Assembly: GCA_032718565.1 (NCBI GenBank) | Contig: JAVGVS010000019.1 | Span: 4,066,912-4,130,911 of the forward strand | Reading direction: 5' to 3' | DNA length: 64,000 nucleotides | From: Distichodus sexfasciatus | Taxonomy: Eukaryota > Chordata > Actinopteri > Characiformes > Distichodontidae | Shown here: one piece after another, positions 1 to 10,935 of the stretch | Layout of the letters: each line of letters opens with the position of its first letter | How positions within the stretch are numbered: position 1 is the stretch's first letter | Translations under genes and position numbers: made by a program | Notes under the pieces: model-generated | What the model saw: only the letters and a program-made list of their open reading frames with translations | What the model was told of the DNA's origin: nothing | Database searches by the model: none

Positions 1-421
1 AGTTTCTGTTTTGACCGCTCTACTTCAATATTTACGGTAAATCCACTGGTTGACTAGCGTGAAGATATTTCTCCGGAATCCATCTTCGTCTCCCGAGTTC
101 AGTTAACCTAACGCAGGTAGGCTATCCGTGTGGCTGTGAATGCAGCGTAGGCTACCGTAAATGCAAACGTAGCCGCGACCGCACCAAGCGTCTGTGAGTG
201 CTACGGCGATAGGCAACTTCAAAGGCAGATTTCTCCGTTTCTCACTTGGCGTGACAGGAGAAACCCGACTCCTTTGAATGTTGATATCTCAGTCATATGT
301 CGTCCGATTCATTCAATATAGGTGTGATTTTGAAGCTTGATTTATGCCCTTTTATGAAAACATAATAACTCAATTTTGAAAATTTGCGACAAGCGACTGG
401 TTTTGCCGTGGAGGGTCACAT
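1..421. mobile_element. Inverted-repeat DNA element, one end; cut by window start
   Basis: The first ~240 bases match 35818-36050 in the same orientation with few differences. The right end (about 385-421) is the reverse complement of 35588-35625, which begins the second copy. The second copy therefore has the left terminal inverted repeat plus body, and this copy has body plus the right repeat. The terminal repeat is about 37 bp and reads TGTGACCCTCCACGGC at its outer edge. A complete element would be about 650 bp. There is no coding potential; the family is not recognised. Confidence 0.7.
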
Positions 422-468
422 TTATTCATTTATTATCCGAACTGCTGAATCCCAACTGGGGTGGCGTG
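421..468 (-). repeat. SINE-B 3' tail fragment
   Basis: The stretch reads as the reverse strand of the SINE-B tail (TTATTCATTTATTATCCGAA, then GCTGAATCCCAACTGGGG), comparable to the copies at 15036, 30843 and 42263. It directly abuts the inverted-repeat element. The rest of a SINE-B copy resumes at about 906, so the two may be halves of one insertion. Confidence 0.4.
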
Positions 469-905
469 GACTATGGTATGTTTAGTGAAGTTGTTGTGTT
501 TCTAAATGTACTGCACCCTGATTGCAAGGGACGAGTTGAAGTAGTGTCTATTGTTAGGCGTCCTGAGCAGCTGTCCACTTTTATTGTAGGGAACAGCTGA
601 TTAGCATCCTACTTTTTTGTTGCATCTCTATTTTTATTTTTTCCCCAGCTTATTTGGTTAAGACCAATTGGTGGCCCAGGATAGCGCAAGACATCTATGC
701 CTTATTGGTGGGATGTATGCAAATCTTTACTATGTTTAACAGTGGCACGAGCCTAGGGGTGGGGACTAGAAAGAAAATGGGTGTGTTTAAGGTAAAGAAG
801 TGTGAACCCTGAAATCGGTCTGGGCGGATCCGTCGACTGGCAAGGGAATTGTTGGTTTGGATTGTAATAAAGTTGGTTTGCCCACTATAATTTCCTGCTG
901 TTCAA
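469..905. other. Unassigned sequence between two SINE-B parts
   Basis: No recognised repeat or gene. A polyadenylation-like AATAAA lies near 870 on the plus strand. A BamHI-SalI-like GGATCCGTCGAC occurs at 826-837. It may be an insertion that split a SINE-B, but I see no clear termini. Confidence 0.3.
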
Positions 906-1140
906 GTTTTTAGTCGTCTAACTGGACGAATCCTCCCCGACAGGACTGGAGCATATCCCGGGAACTGCGGGTGCAGGCGGGGACCAAACCTGGGCAGGCG
1001 GGAACACACCGCAGGGCACACACACTCACACCTCACGGGACCATGTTTAGAGTCACTGATTAACCTATATTGCATTTTAGAGTGTGGGAGGAAAACCTGT
1101 AGCACCTGTAGGAAACCCACGCAAACACTGGGAGAGCCCT
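906..1140 (-). repeat. SINE-B copy, tRNA head missing
   Basis: Shows the family blocks in reverse orientation: GGACTGGAGCATATCCCGGG, CACACCGCAGGGCACACACA, the 'agagtcactgattaacctatattgca' region and GTGGGAGGAAAACC. It stops before the tRNA-like head that copies at 27661 and 42263 retain at their right end, so it is 5' truncated, as is usual for retroposons. Confidence 0.7.
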
Positions 1141-1965
1141 ACAGCCGACGGCCGACTTTACACTAATGCAAAATATAATAAATTTGGTGTAAAGATTTAT
1201 TCAGTGTATACTGTACATGTCATAGAACCTGTGTATAAAATAAGAATGTGTTAAAAACAGTGGATATCATAAAAGAAAAATTGGAGAATACAATAGAATG
1301 AGACACAGGTGAAGCACATTAGGGCAAACAAACTCTTAACTCACCAAGAGAACAAGAAAATGTGGCCACTAGTGGCGTAGTGCGGAATTACAGGCCAGAC
1401 TGTGACAGACTGTTTAAAAGATAGCTTTTTGGTAGATTTAGAAATGTCTGAAAGGCTGCGTTTCCAACCCAGTTTGAGAGTCTCAGTACCAAGTTCCAGT
1501 CTCTTATGGGATTATTTATCTTAGCATCATTTCTGATTATTTCACTGTACGAGTTCCAGGTCAATCTAACACAGTCTCTGAGGTACAGCCAAAACAAGAA
1601 AATTAGCCAAGTAAAAACAGATCTCATTAACACAGTCTAATTGTAATGATGTTCTGATTGCTGCAATGCTGCCAATATTGTGTTTAATTAATAGTAATGA
1701 CTAATGGTCGGATTTCATGACAACTAACCCTAACCCTTTGGAAAATAAGCTCATAAAACACTTTCCAACATGAAAGTTGTCTAGAATTGCTACTAAAACT
1801 GTTTAAATTACTATAACTTGCCAGATAGGGCTGTGAAGGAGGCTTATCTTAATGCCTTGATGTGGTTTTATTGCTCAATTTATTCTGGTAAAACTATCAT
1901 ATTAAGAGCATCACTTTGAACAGTCTCAGTAATAGCTTAATCATCCTAATGTTGCAGTAGCTTTG
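1141..1965. other. Unassigned AT-rich sequence
   Basis: No gene or recognised repeat. Short reading frames here are AT-rich and lack codon structure. Confidence 0.4.
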
Positions 1966-2128
1966 GGAAATTTGCCAGGTGCATCAGTTTTGCACAAAGT
2001 TTGCTACAAGTCCACCTCAAGTTTGCAACAAACCTAATTTGCATGTGAAAAAATGACCTTACTGCAAATTTGCTTCAACATTGCCAAAGGTTAACGGCAC
2101 CTGTTTGCCAGAAGCCTAAATTGTTTTG
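1966..2128 (-). repeat. Interspersed repeat, also at 35152-35400
   Basis: Reverse complement of the block near 35152: both share GGCTTCTGGCAA, CAATGTTGAAGCAAATTTGC and the AAGGTCA segment, plus repeated 'acaagtttgccacaaac' motifs. Such internal repetition suggests a small non-autonomous element. Family and ends are not resolved. Confidence 0.5.
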
Positions 2129-2300
2129 TAAGGGCATTGAACTGTTTCTGAAAGAAACTTTTAGAACTGGATAGTGCAAAATGCTAAACCTTGATTTCAT
2201 ACATGACAAAGCAGTTTTCAGTTACTAGGGGCCAATGAGATTTGAGATTTGTCTCATTGTTTGGATCTCATGATTTTTGGAGTTATTATATTTTGAAAAT

Positions 2301-2795
2301 TGTCACGTAGTGTGTAGGCACGACATGGCAGACTTTGGCACCAATGCAAACTTCTTTTATTTACCAACAAAACAGGCTCGATGGCCACAAAACTACACAC
2401 TGAAACGTCTTCAAACACATGAAAAAGAACACGCCAACATAGGGTAGAGACAAGCCTAAATAGGAAACTAAAAAACTAGAAACAAATGCAAACACTAAAC
2501 AGATTAAATAAGATACTTAATGCTAAACCAATAGATGAACAGAGCTGGGCTAACTGGAGCAAGGAACTAAACTGGGAGCAATGAAGCAAACATATCAAGA
2601 AACTAGGAACTAAAGACTAAGTAAACTCAGTAATTAACCAATAATTAAGACCAATAATGAAGCTGATTAACCAATAATTAAACTAATACAGCAATCAGGA
2701 CAAAGGGAGTTGACAGACATACCATGATAGACAGACATTACAGGACAGGACAGGACAGGGGTGCCCTCTGGTGGGCGGCTGGAGTAATGGTCAGT
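2301..2795 (-). mobile_element. LTR-like block (probable solo LTR, reverse strand)
   Basis: On the minus strand the block carries a GTAAATAAAAG polyadenylation signal about 70 bases before a terminus reading ACGTGACA. Its U3-like start holds a CCACCAGAGGGCACCCC stretch, a motif common in fish LTRs. No internal coding region or second LTR is nearby. The outer boundary on the right is uncertain and no target duplication was found. Confidence 0.45.
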
Positions 2796-3865
2796 GGGAG
2801 CTGTGGCGAAAATGAGCTTAAATAAATTGACATTACGACTTTGAGTCAGTTATTTCTTGTAACGTTTTACCTTTACTAATATCAGTAACATACATTTAAC
2901 TCTTCTGTACTGTTATGTTGATAGATACTTCAGTGCTTCTACTCAAGAAGCATCCTCAAGGATGACTACTTACTTTTACTGGAGCCCTTAACTTTGTAAT
3001 GAATCTTGACTTAAATGTGAGTTTCAGTATGGCACTGTGAACAAATGTCTTTTTCTGTCGTCAGAGTGGATTCTTGTATTTTTAGTTCTTGACCCGCTGA
3101 GTAGTGATAATCACAAACAGTGGCACAATGGCCATAGACTTAAAAAAAAAAAAAATAGCATCCACACAGTGAGACCTGCCCTCGCTTGTTCAAGAAAGGT
3201 CACCCCAATTGATTTCCTTTCCAAAAACTGAAGGATTGTAGATAAATTACACTCTCGTATTTAATGATGCACTCAGTTTTCAAGCTTGGCAACAGAACTA
3301 AAGAAAACAAAAGGAAACAGGGAAAAAGAATCTCAAGCAGGAATACTTCTGTGTGCTGCATTGGTATCTTAGGAATATCATTGTACCAGAGCCAGGAAAG
3401 CAAGTCCTCTGCTTTGTGACTGACCTTGAAAAAGAAGAATGGCTCAGCGCTGTCTTGAAGCAACCGCACAGACTTGTCTCTTAGCAACCGAGCAATAAGT
3501 AAAACAATAATAAAATAAATGTCTCTTTCACCAGATACAACCAATGAGGTTACGATGAACCGGCGCCTCGTCGAATTCACCGTCGTCTCCCAAACGACTT
3601 TGAATGAATCTATTCATTCTCTTCAAATTAGCTTCTGTCTAATGGATCCCTTGTCCAATCCGCCATATTGATGGAGGCCCGAAAGGTGGGGACATCGTAA
3701 CCTGATTACATTTCTATTTTTTCCCACGGTGGGGAATTGTTGTGACTATAGATATGTCTTCAATTATAGCAATTTTAAGATGGAAACGGAAGGAAAGCCT
3801 TTATTGATGATGCATGAAGAACCAAACAACAAAGGCTTTCGTACTAAGAACAGCTGACTTACACG
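2796..3865. other. Unassigned sequence
   Basis: Nothing recognised apart from a 13-base A run near 3141. The 126-codon reverse frame at 3200-3580 has no recognisable domain. Confidence 0.4.
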
Positions 3866-3867
3866 AC

Positions 3868-3978
3868 CAATTTCCCAGTCGAGGATTAAGCCTAGTCCTA
3901 GACAAGCTTTGAGTTTGAATGGTAAATCTCCATTGATACTACAACTTAGTCCAAGACTAGGCTTGATCCATGGGCAAG
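3868..3978. repeat. Small palindromic MITE-like element
   Basis: Inverted arms: GGATTAAGCCTAGTC at 3883 pairs with GACTAGGCTTGATCC ending at 3969 (one mismatch), about 60 bases apart. The outer flanks TTTCCCAG and CATGGGCAAG fit a common fish hairpin element. Confidence 0.55.
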
Positions 3979-4003
3979 AAGCCAGCCCACAATGTCAAAT
4001 TTT

Positions 4004-4247
4004 GGGGAAGTTGATAGCTTAACGGTTAGGGCGCTTGCCCCCAGATCAGAAAGTCGCCGGTTCGAGTCCCAGGAGAGGTAAAGGTATCACTGAGGTACTC
4101 ATGAGCAAGGTGCTGTCCCCAAGCACTGCTCTCTGGGCACACCCCGTGTTAGCTGCCCACTGCCCCTTCATGGAAGCAGAGGTCACATTTGGCTGCGGTG
4201 TACTGTGGTGTGTTCATTATGACAAATAATCACTCACTTTCACTTAC
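4004..4247 (+). repeat. SINE-A copy, near full length
   Basis: tRNA-derived head with an A box (TAGCTTAACGGTTAGGG) and B box (GGTTCGAGTCCC), then the family body (ACTGAGGTACTCATGAGCAA, CTGCCCACTGCCCCTTCA) and the 3' end AATCACTCACTTTCACTT. It is among the best preserved of the 11 copies. RNA polymerase III transcription is the known mode for such elements. It is not a tRNA gene, because the sequence after the B box does not fold back to an acceptor stem. Confidence 0.85.
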
Positions 4248-4374
4248 AAACATCTCACTTAATACCGAACAAATCCCTGTGCCTATCATGTTATCTATGT
4301 TAATCTTATTGCATTTATTTTCTCAACACTGCAGTTAATCAGACTTTTATAGAATTTTACTTTCCTCAAAAACC

Positions 4375-4698
4375 TTTCAACACACTTCTGACTTGCGATT
4401 CCTACGCTAGCACTTGCAATAAAACATGGTGGATCAGGAAGCGCTAGCAGTTCTACCTGGTGGGCGGAGCTTCTCAGATAGGAGGGTGGAGTTATTCTAA
4501 TGTCCCCTACTGTCACGTAGAAGTAGGGGAGAAATCTAAACGGCTCTTTTAAGCATACGATTTCTGACATTTGTAAATTAAAACTAACACAATTGACCAT
4601 TTCTATCAAACGTACAGTGTGTGTAGAGGCAGTACAAATCAAAATGAATGTCCAAAGTACAGAAAAAGTTATTTTTTTCATAATATAGGACCTTTAAT
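4375..4698 (+). mobile_element. TTAA-type inverted-repeat element, right part only
   Basis: Matches the right half of the complete copies at 44033 and 61914, sharing GGGCGGAGCTTCTCA, GACGTAGAAGTAG-like and TTTCTGACATT blocks, and ends in the terminal repeat ATAATATAGGACCTTTAA. The left half is missing. Confidence 0.75.
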
Positions 4699-4734
4699 CC
4701 TAGGAAAACAAAAAAAACCAGGGTCCGTCCAGTT

Positions 4735-5160
4735 TATTTTCAGAGTTTGGGGGACTGCATCCTCGGAGACAAGTTCAGCCACAAGAGCTGACACAGTCTC
4801 TAGACGGAAGGGGATAAGAAAGTGTTTTCGTCTTTGATCGCTGAGATGAGCCCAGTGCCTCGGGGCGGACGAGGGCTCTGGCTCCTAGTTTACATGGCAT
4901 CGGACAGGGAGAGAACGTCGCTGTCTGCCAGTCAAGTTTGGGAAGGGCCGCATCCTTCCTTCCCCTGCAAAAATCGAGCTGATGTTGGGGAGATCGGACA
5001 ACTTTGGACGCCGCATCAGCCGCCTGATTTGCCTGCAGCCGACAACATGTCAACACTAGAAATAATGATACTCGTCGAGCGGAGAGGACAAACTGCAGGA
5101 TTCGGGCGACATTGAAAACACGGGGCATCGCTGATTCCGATTGGGAGTCATAGGTATTGA
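4735..5160. other. GC-rich, repeat-poor block
   Basis: GC content is clearly above the flanks and no repeat family is recognised. Overlapping open frames exist on both strands, which suggests composition rather than coding. It could be a regulatory element or an unrecognised exon. Confidence 0.25.
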
Positions 5161-6140
5161 AAGTCTTCAGTCGTATGTGCTCGAGGACAAGTCAAGGCTG
5201 GGTTCTTCTGTGTTAATGAAAAGCAAAACTTTCAACAAGTTTTATTCCAACGGTGGCTGGGAGAAAGCCTGAGAATTTGTGTTTCTCTGTAGTCAGCACG
5301 CACAGGTGTAAACCCCTGACCTGGTTTTATTATGTGACTCGCTCGGCACCGAAATCTAAGAATTCCGGCGCAATTCCGATATGCACTGTGCAGAGCATGG
5401 AATATCAATGTAGGTATAAAGGATAGTTTTTTTACAGTCAGTCACCATTCTGAGATTAATTTGTTAGCTTGGTGCACACCAGCTTTTATCTATGGGGTTT
5501 ATGAACTTGTGCAGCTTAGAAAACACAAAGAACGATGCTTTCTTTAGATATAGCGAATCCGCAGTTCTTTAGCTACGACCATTTGGGAGTCTTTGATCAC
5601 CAGGAAGACGTTTAGGGGCCTTTGGAGCGCCGACCTGAGATCTACTGAGAGACGGCGGCATTGTTAGTGTTACTTATTACATCCGTGCAGATTAGATAAA
5701 AATGTGGTATGACTAAATCTCCCCGTGCTATAGCATCTACGGTATTTGCCAAGAGGGAGAGGAGGAAAAATGGAGATGTTGAATTATGTTACGCTCTCCC
5801 TGTCCCCGATCTAACGTGAGATATTTTATTGAGCAGTTTAAACAGGCGAAGCTTCACGCAGCAGCTCTCTGCCCACGGTCGCACTTTAAATTTAACGCCC
5901 GTCTGAAGCTGCGTCTTCGCCCACGCTAAAAGTCCCTGTCTATTGTAGTGTCCCTTTAGTACAAAGCGGCACATGGCTAAACACATCCGGCTTTATTTCC
6001 TTTTCCAATTCCACTCCTCCGCCCGCCTTGCACAGAGCAAATGAAGAGCGGCACTGATCAGGGACTTGAACCAGCAGGGAATTTAAAGACAAGGAACAAG
6101 CTGGTGCTGTATTAGTGAGTTTAATAATATAGTATGTCTT
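5161..6140. other. Unassigned sequence
   Basis: No gene or repeat identified. Composition is mixed, with a GC-richer part around 5790-6060. Confidence 0.35.
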
Positions 6141-6144
6141 CCTA

Positions 6145-6162
6145 AGATGTGTATAAGAGACA

Positions 6163-6163
<1 letters not shown>
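6145..6163 (+). other. Exact Tn5 mosaic-end sequence (likely library adapter remnant)
   Basis: The 19 bases AGATGTGTATAAGAGACAG are identical to the engineered Tn5 mosaic end used in transposase-based sequencing libraries. A chance 19-mer match in 64 kb is negligible. It sits directly before a (TAA)n microsatellite, a common weak point in assemblies. The bases before it do not match the usual read-1 or read-2 adapter extension. I infer an assembly artefact rather than a fish sequence. Confidence 0.85.

Positions 6164-6194
<31 letters not shown>
6164..6194. repeat. (TAA)n microsatellite
   Basis: About ten uninterrupted TAA units immediately after the Tn5 mosaic end. Confidence 0.95.
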
Positions 6195-6299
6195 TTAATA
6201 TTTAAATCAGTTTAATATTTTCAACTTCAGTTATATCACCACAACAACACATCTTAAAAATAAATTTTAAAATTACATTTAAAATTAGCAATTGAGTAA

Positions 6300-6344
6300 A
6301 CTGCATACATGCATGCATGAACATGCACATGCATATACACACAT

Positions 6345-6379
<35 letters not shown>

Positions 6380-6708
6380 TATTTACATACACACATGCAT
6401 GTCCATGCACATGCAAATACACCCCTACAAGCATGTACACACATGCACATACAGACTGCCTGGACACACACATACATTTACACACATGCATGCATGAACA
6501 CACTCATGCACATACATATATACATGTACTGTATAGACACAGACATGCACACATGCATGGACAGATACACACACATACACTCACAAACATGCATGCAGAC
6601 AAACATGCCAATATACACATGCACACCAAAATGCAGAAACACTTATGGATGCATGCATGGATACAGACGTGCACACCTGCATGCACTCTGAAGCATATGC
6701 ATAAGTGT

Positions 6709-6741
<33 letters not shown>

Positions 6742-6750
6742 CACACACAG
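6300..6750. repeat. CA/CATG-rich compound microsatellite
   Basis: Two pure CA runs (about 6348-6377 and 6709-6750) bracket degenerate ACACATGCA-type repeats. It yields long low-complexity open frames on both strands (His/Thr or Cys/Val rich), which are not genes. Confidence 0.95.
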
Positions 6751-6759
6751 CAAATCAGC

Positions 6760-7260
6760 TTGGTGGGGAAGAGTTTGCTGCTGCTGCAGCACTGCTGCGT
6801 CTGCTCTCCCTCTCCTAATTGCAGGGTTAGTGGAGGCAGTCAGTGCAGAGGACCCATTTGTGGAGCAGGGAAGTGAGGGAGACAGAGGAGGAGGAGGAGG
6901 AGGAGGAGGCAGAGCACTTTGGAGGGAGGAAAGAAGGAAGGAGGCACTCTACTAATGAGAAAGCGTTTGGGCTCGGCCTGATCCAGCACGCAGACCCCAG
7001 TGAGGGGAGTAGGCAGCTGTGAGGGAGCGAGGGAGCGGGGGAAACGGAGCGCCAGTCGACCTTCTGTCCTCCGACTCCCTCTCTGGTCCCCAGAGCACAG
7101 GTCAGTGGTGTGAAGGAAAGAGGCTACACCAACTCTGCCACCCGGGCCCTCACCTGTCCACCACGTCGGCCAAGCGTGGGCTTCACACACACTCATACAC
7201 ACACACACAACCGCTGACAGTATCATTAGTCAGAGAGCGGGAGAGCTAGTGCTGATATTC
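6760..7260. promoter_or_regulatory. Candidate promoter/5' non-coding exon block
   Basis: GC-rich, repeat-poor island with (CTG)n, (GAG)n and purine-rich stretches. An acceptor-like CTCTCCTAATTGCAGGG lies near 6812 and a donor-like GCACAGGTCAGT near 7096. This resembles an untranslated first exon, but no ORF, homology or CpG measurement supports it directly. It could equally be a simple-repeat-rich intronic segment. Confidence 0.25.
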
Positions 7261-8063
7261 TCTGGCCAACTCTCTCACACACAAGTACTTTTTCATTTCT
7301 GTAAAACACACACTCCACAAATGGAGCGAATCGTAACAGGAGACATGGTGTGACATTAAACTGACAAGCTCATATACTAATGCATAAGCATTATTCTTCA
7401 CGGATCAATAGTTCTGGCTCCCAACATGAACTTTATTAGATGATGTTGAAAGTGGTAGTGTAACCGAACTGCAGTTCCATTCCAAATATAGGCAAGTCAT
7501 AAAAAATGTCATGAAAATGAATTTCAACAAAAAAGAAGGACTTATGGACTTGTTTTGAGCTCAAAATATCTCAGTATAAAAATTCATACATTTTCAAAAT
7601 TAAATATATATACATCACATGTAGGCGTGAAGAGCAAAGTGAACTTTTAATTTTTCTTGTTCCCCAAAACAACAAGATCAGAACAGAACCATAGCTCAAG
7701 AACCAAGCTCCGAACTGAAACGTGGAACTGGAGAACCATTACATGTGTTTTTGAATCAAAAATTGTTCATACGCTGTAGCTTTTGTCATATATCCATGTT
7801 GTTTAACATGACTGAAGTCTTCATAAAAGTGAAGGTAGGTGTATTTATGTAAAAGCACAAATAAACAGCAATATCTAAAATTATAATATCTAAAATATCT
7901 ATATACTTATTATTATACTTCTTCTTATTATTTTCTCTGCTAAAACTCATTGTCAGCTTGAACCGTAAGTTCAAAACTCGTCATAGGCCAAAAATCAGAG
8001 ATTGGTGAATAATTGGGAATTTTGGTGTTTTGATCTCTAGGGGTCTCTAAATGATGCTACAGG
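7261..8063. other. Unassigned AT-rich sequence
   Basis: No gene or clear repeat. A short GAACC-rich piece near 7675-7740 may be a repeat fragment. Confidence 0.35.
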
Positions 8064-8071
8064 AACATATG

Positions 8072-8708
8072 CAGTGTTGGGAAGGTTATTTTTAAAATGT
8101 ATTCCACTACAGATTACAGAATACATGCCCCAAAATGTAGTTTGTAACGTATTCCGTTAAGTTACTCAATGTGAGTAACGTATTCTGAATACTTTGGATT
8201 ACTTCATATATTGTCATGCTTTTTACAACTACATGAATGTAGCAATCACATCCTGCAAATTCTTGTTTGTTTTTCTCTACCAATTGGCTGTTAAGCCCAA
8301 ATCTCCCTGAATAGACAATATATTTACTGTAGAGGAGCAAAGACGAAATTTCCAAGTAAGAAATGCATTCCTGCCCGGGCACTGCTGGCTCTGTTGTGCT
8401 GCTCCGGGTCCATTGTGTAACTGACGCCACCAACATTAACAGGACGCTTACATTAGAGCCTCTTATTGCGTGTTTTGTTTGGGTTTCCGGCAATGCGTGG
8501 AATTACCAAAATTAGAGAGGGGATAGAGAGGGGATAGCCTAACATATGAAACAGGAGAAGACCGCCGTGTAATCCATTTATTTCAACAAAGTAACTGTAT
8601 TCGAATTATCACCTATTTAAACGGTAACTGTAACGGAATACAGTTACTCATATTTTGTATTCTAAATACGTAACGCCGGTACATGTATTCCGTTACTCCC
8701 CAACACTG
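8072..8708. mobile_element. Non-autonomous hAT element with 8-bp target duplication
   Basis: Termini are CAGTGTTGGGAAGG on the left and CCCCAACACTG on the right, imperfect inverted repeats. Subterminal GTAACG/ATTCCG motifs on both sides are typical of this fish hAT group. The flanks are identical 8-mers AACATATG at 8064-8071 and 8709-8716, the duplication length expected for hAT. There is no transposase frame, so mobilisation would have relied on another element. Confidence 0.92.
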
Positions 8709-8716
8709 AACATATG

Positions 8717-9110
8717 TTATCTGATTCAGTGCGGTGCCAATGCAAACAACACACAGTGACATCACATTCGCCAGAATTGAGTTGCGTTTCCTAAAAACAT
8801 GACCGTAAACTAGTTAATTCATACAGCATGTTATTGTTGTTGTGAATTATCGGACACTTCACAATTCCACTATTGTGACTGAAAACATTGAAAGACTTTA
8901 AACGCTAGAAAATAGAAGAAATAAGAAATAAGTAGACCTGTCCGAACCTGTGACCGGTACTGCGTAAAAAATATATTTATGAAAAAAGAGTCCAGTCGTA
9001 TTGATGAGAACAGAGAGAAACGCTCTAGCAAACTTGGCATGAGCGTTTGGCTTCCCTCTGAAGAGAAGTATTGATGTCCTGCGTCTAGCCTGCCAGCCGG
9101 GCACTGCGGA
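8717..9110. other. Unassigned sequence
   Basis: No repeat or gene recognised. Confidence 0.35.
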
Positions 9111-9123
9111 TGAGATGTGTCTG

Positions 9124-9425
9124 TGCGTGTGTGTGTGTGTGCATGTGTGTGTGTCTGGTTTTTAGGTAGTTGTAATCACCCGATGAAAACGGGAATTTGA
9201 GATGAAAATGTCAACATTTGTGGCTTTGTTAGGAGCATTCCTGATGGATTTCGAATAGTGTGCATGCATCTGAATGTGTGGTGTGTGTGGTGCGTATGTG
9301 CGTGCTCGCGTGTGGTGCATTTGTGCGTGTGCAAGTGCATGCTTGTTTGTGGTGCATTTGTGTGTGTGCAAGTGCATGCTTGCGTGTGGTGTGTGTGGCG
9401 TGTGTGTGAGCGTGATGCGTGTGTG
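9124..9425. repeat. GT-rich degenerate microsatellite
   Basis: Runs of GTGTGT at 9124-9155, then 9258-9425 built of GTGGTGTGTGTG and repeated GTGCAAGTGCATGCTTG units. The latter block shows a local tandem period of about 38 bases. Confidence 0.85.
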
Positions 9426-9533
9426 ACAGACGTGCCAGGACTGAGCTGAGCAGAGGAGGCAGATTAAACCAGCGAGAGCCAGTGAATGACAAGAACTCAG
9501 CTAGCGTTTACATGCCACGATGAGACAGATCGT

Positions 9534-10640
9534 CTTCCTCTTCTCTCTTACTATCCTCCTCCTTCTCCTTTTCTATCTCCCTCCTCCTCCTCCTCCTCCT
9601 CCTCTTCTATCTTTCTACTTCTCTTCAACTTTCTCTGCTTCCTTCTAATCCTCATCCTCCTTTTTCTTCTCCTCCACTTCTTCCTTCTCCTCCTCCTCTT
9701 CTTGTATCTTTTCCTTTTCCTCATCCTCCTCCTCCTCCCCGTTCTCTTCCACTCTCTCTGCGTTCTTCCAATCCTCCTCCTTTTTCTTCTCCCCCTCTTC
9801 TTTCTTTTCCGTTTATTTCTCCTCCTCCTGCTCTTTCTTCTGCTCCTCCTCTTCTTGCATATTTTCCTTTTCTTCATCCTACTCTTTCTCCTTCTCTTCC
9901 TTTTTCTCCTCTTTTTCTGCTTCCTTCTAATCCTCTTCTTACTCTTTTTCCTCCTCCTCCTCTTTCTTCTCTTGCTATACTTCTTTTCTGGTTATTTCTC
10001 CTCCTCTTCCTCTTTCTCCTCTTTTTCCTCTTTCTCCTCCTCTTCTTTCTTCTCTACTTCCTCCTCCTGTTGTATATTTTCCTTTTCTCCATCTTCCTCT
10101 TCCTCCTTTTCTCCATCTTCCTCTTCCTCCTTTTTCTCCTTCTCTTCCTCTTCTAATTCTCCTCCTCTTCTTTTTTCTTCTCCTCTTCTGGTATCTTTTC
10201 CTTTTATTCCTCCTCCTTCCCTTCCTTTCCCTCTTCCCCCTTCTTCTCTTTTTTTGTCCCTCTTCTACATCCTCCTCCTCATCCTCCTCTCCCTCTTTCT
10301 CCTTCTCTTCTTCCACCCCTTCTTCTTCCTCCTCTTTATCCTCCTCCTCCTGCTCCATCCTCTTCCCCTCCCTCCATCTCCTGCTCTTCTACTTGCTCCT
10401 TCTCCTCTTCTTCCTCTCTCTCCTCATCCTATTCCTCATAATCCTCCTTGTCCTCCTGTTTCTCCTTGTATTCCTACTAAATTTCTTCTTCCTTTTCCTC
10501 CTCCTGCTCCTCCTCCTCCTGTACTACCCCCAATGACAAGAGACTCGCCGGAGGGGCCCGTCACATTCTCTCCCTCCCTCTCTCCCTCTTTCACTTCCTC
10601 TCTCCATCTCTCTTCGTCTCCATCGTCTACCAGCAGACAG
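9534..10640. repeat. 1.1-kb polypyrimidine tract (CCT/CTT-rich)
   Basis: The plus strand is nearly all C and T, with long (TCC)n and (TTC)n runs; a non-pyrimidine gap occurs at about 10520-10560. Within it, a motif like TTGTATCTTTTCCTTTTC recurs near 9703, 9857, 10071 and 10190, and CTTCCTTCTAATCC recurs near 9640 and 9920. The tract is therefore a decayed longer-period repeat, not only a trinucleotide run. The 386-codon open frame through it is Ser/Leu/Phe low complexity and I do not call it a gene. Confidence 0.95.
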
Positions 10641-10935
10641 ATCTGAGTGACAACCTCATTAAGTTAAAGTGGGATGGACTGGGTTTAATCTAAAGTTATA
10701 GGACAGTGTATTTAAACATCGCCGTGCGCAACCGGGCCGCAGTGGAATGGAGAAGCCTGACTGAGACAGACCAGTAAACGTCACTGCCCAAGCGGCCGCA
10801 TATTAAACTCTGTAGTCTACAAGCAAATGCAAGTTTTCAGAAATTTCTAGGTCAGCCGTGAGGTTACACGATGTATTTTCAATTAAGAGGCATAATAAAA
10901 CCCAATTAATGTTGTGTAAGACGCATTACATTTAT

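Noticed and set aside
826..837. GGATCCGTCGAC resembling a cloning polylinker
   Set aside because: A 12-base match can arise by chance and no vector sequence flanks it.
1726..1740. Telomere-like CTAACCCTAACCC
   Set aside because: Only two units, too short for an interstitial telomere array. The similar pair at 48455/48601 is a SINE target duplication.
4011..4080. tRNA-like sequence with A and B boxes (also at 15401, 26820, 37027)
   Set aside because: These are heads of SINEs repeated through the window; acceptor stems do not pair, so they are not tRNA genes.
6292..6876. 194-codon His/Thr-rich frame and its reverse-strand Cys/Val counterparts
   Set aside because: Produced by the CA microsatellite; no protein family.
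9486..10646. 386-codon open frame rich in Ser, Leu and Phe
   Set aside because: It is the translation of the polypyrimidine tract; open frames arise on both strands from low-complexity sequence and there is no domain.
10792..10799. NotI site GCGGCCGC
   Set aside because: An isolated 8-mer in GC-richer DNA with no vector context.
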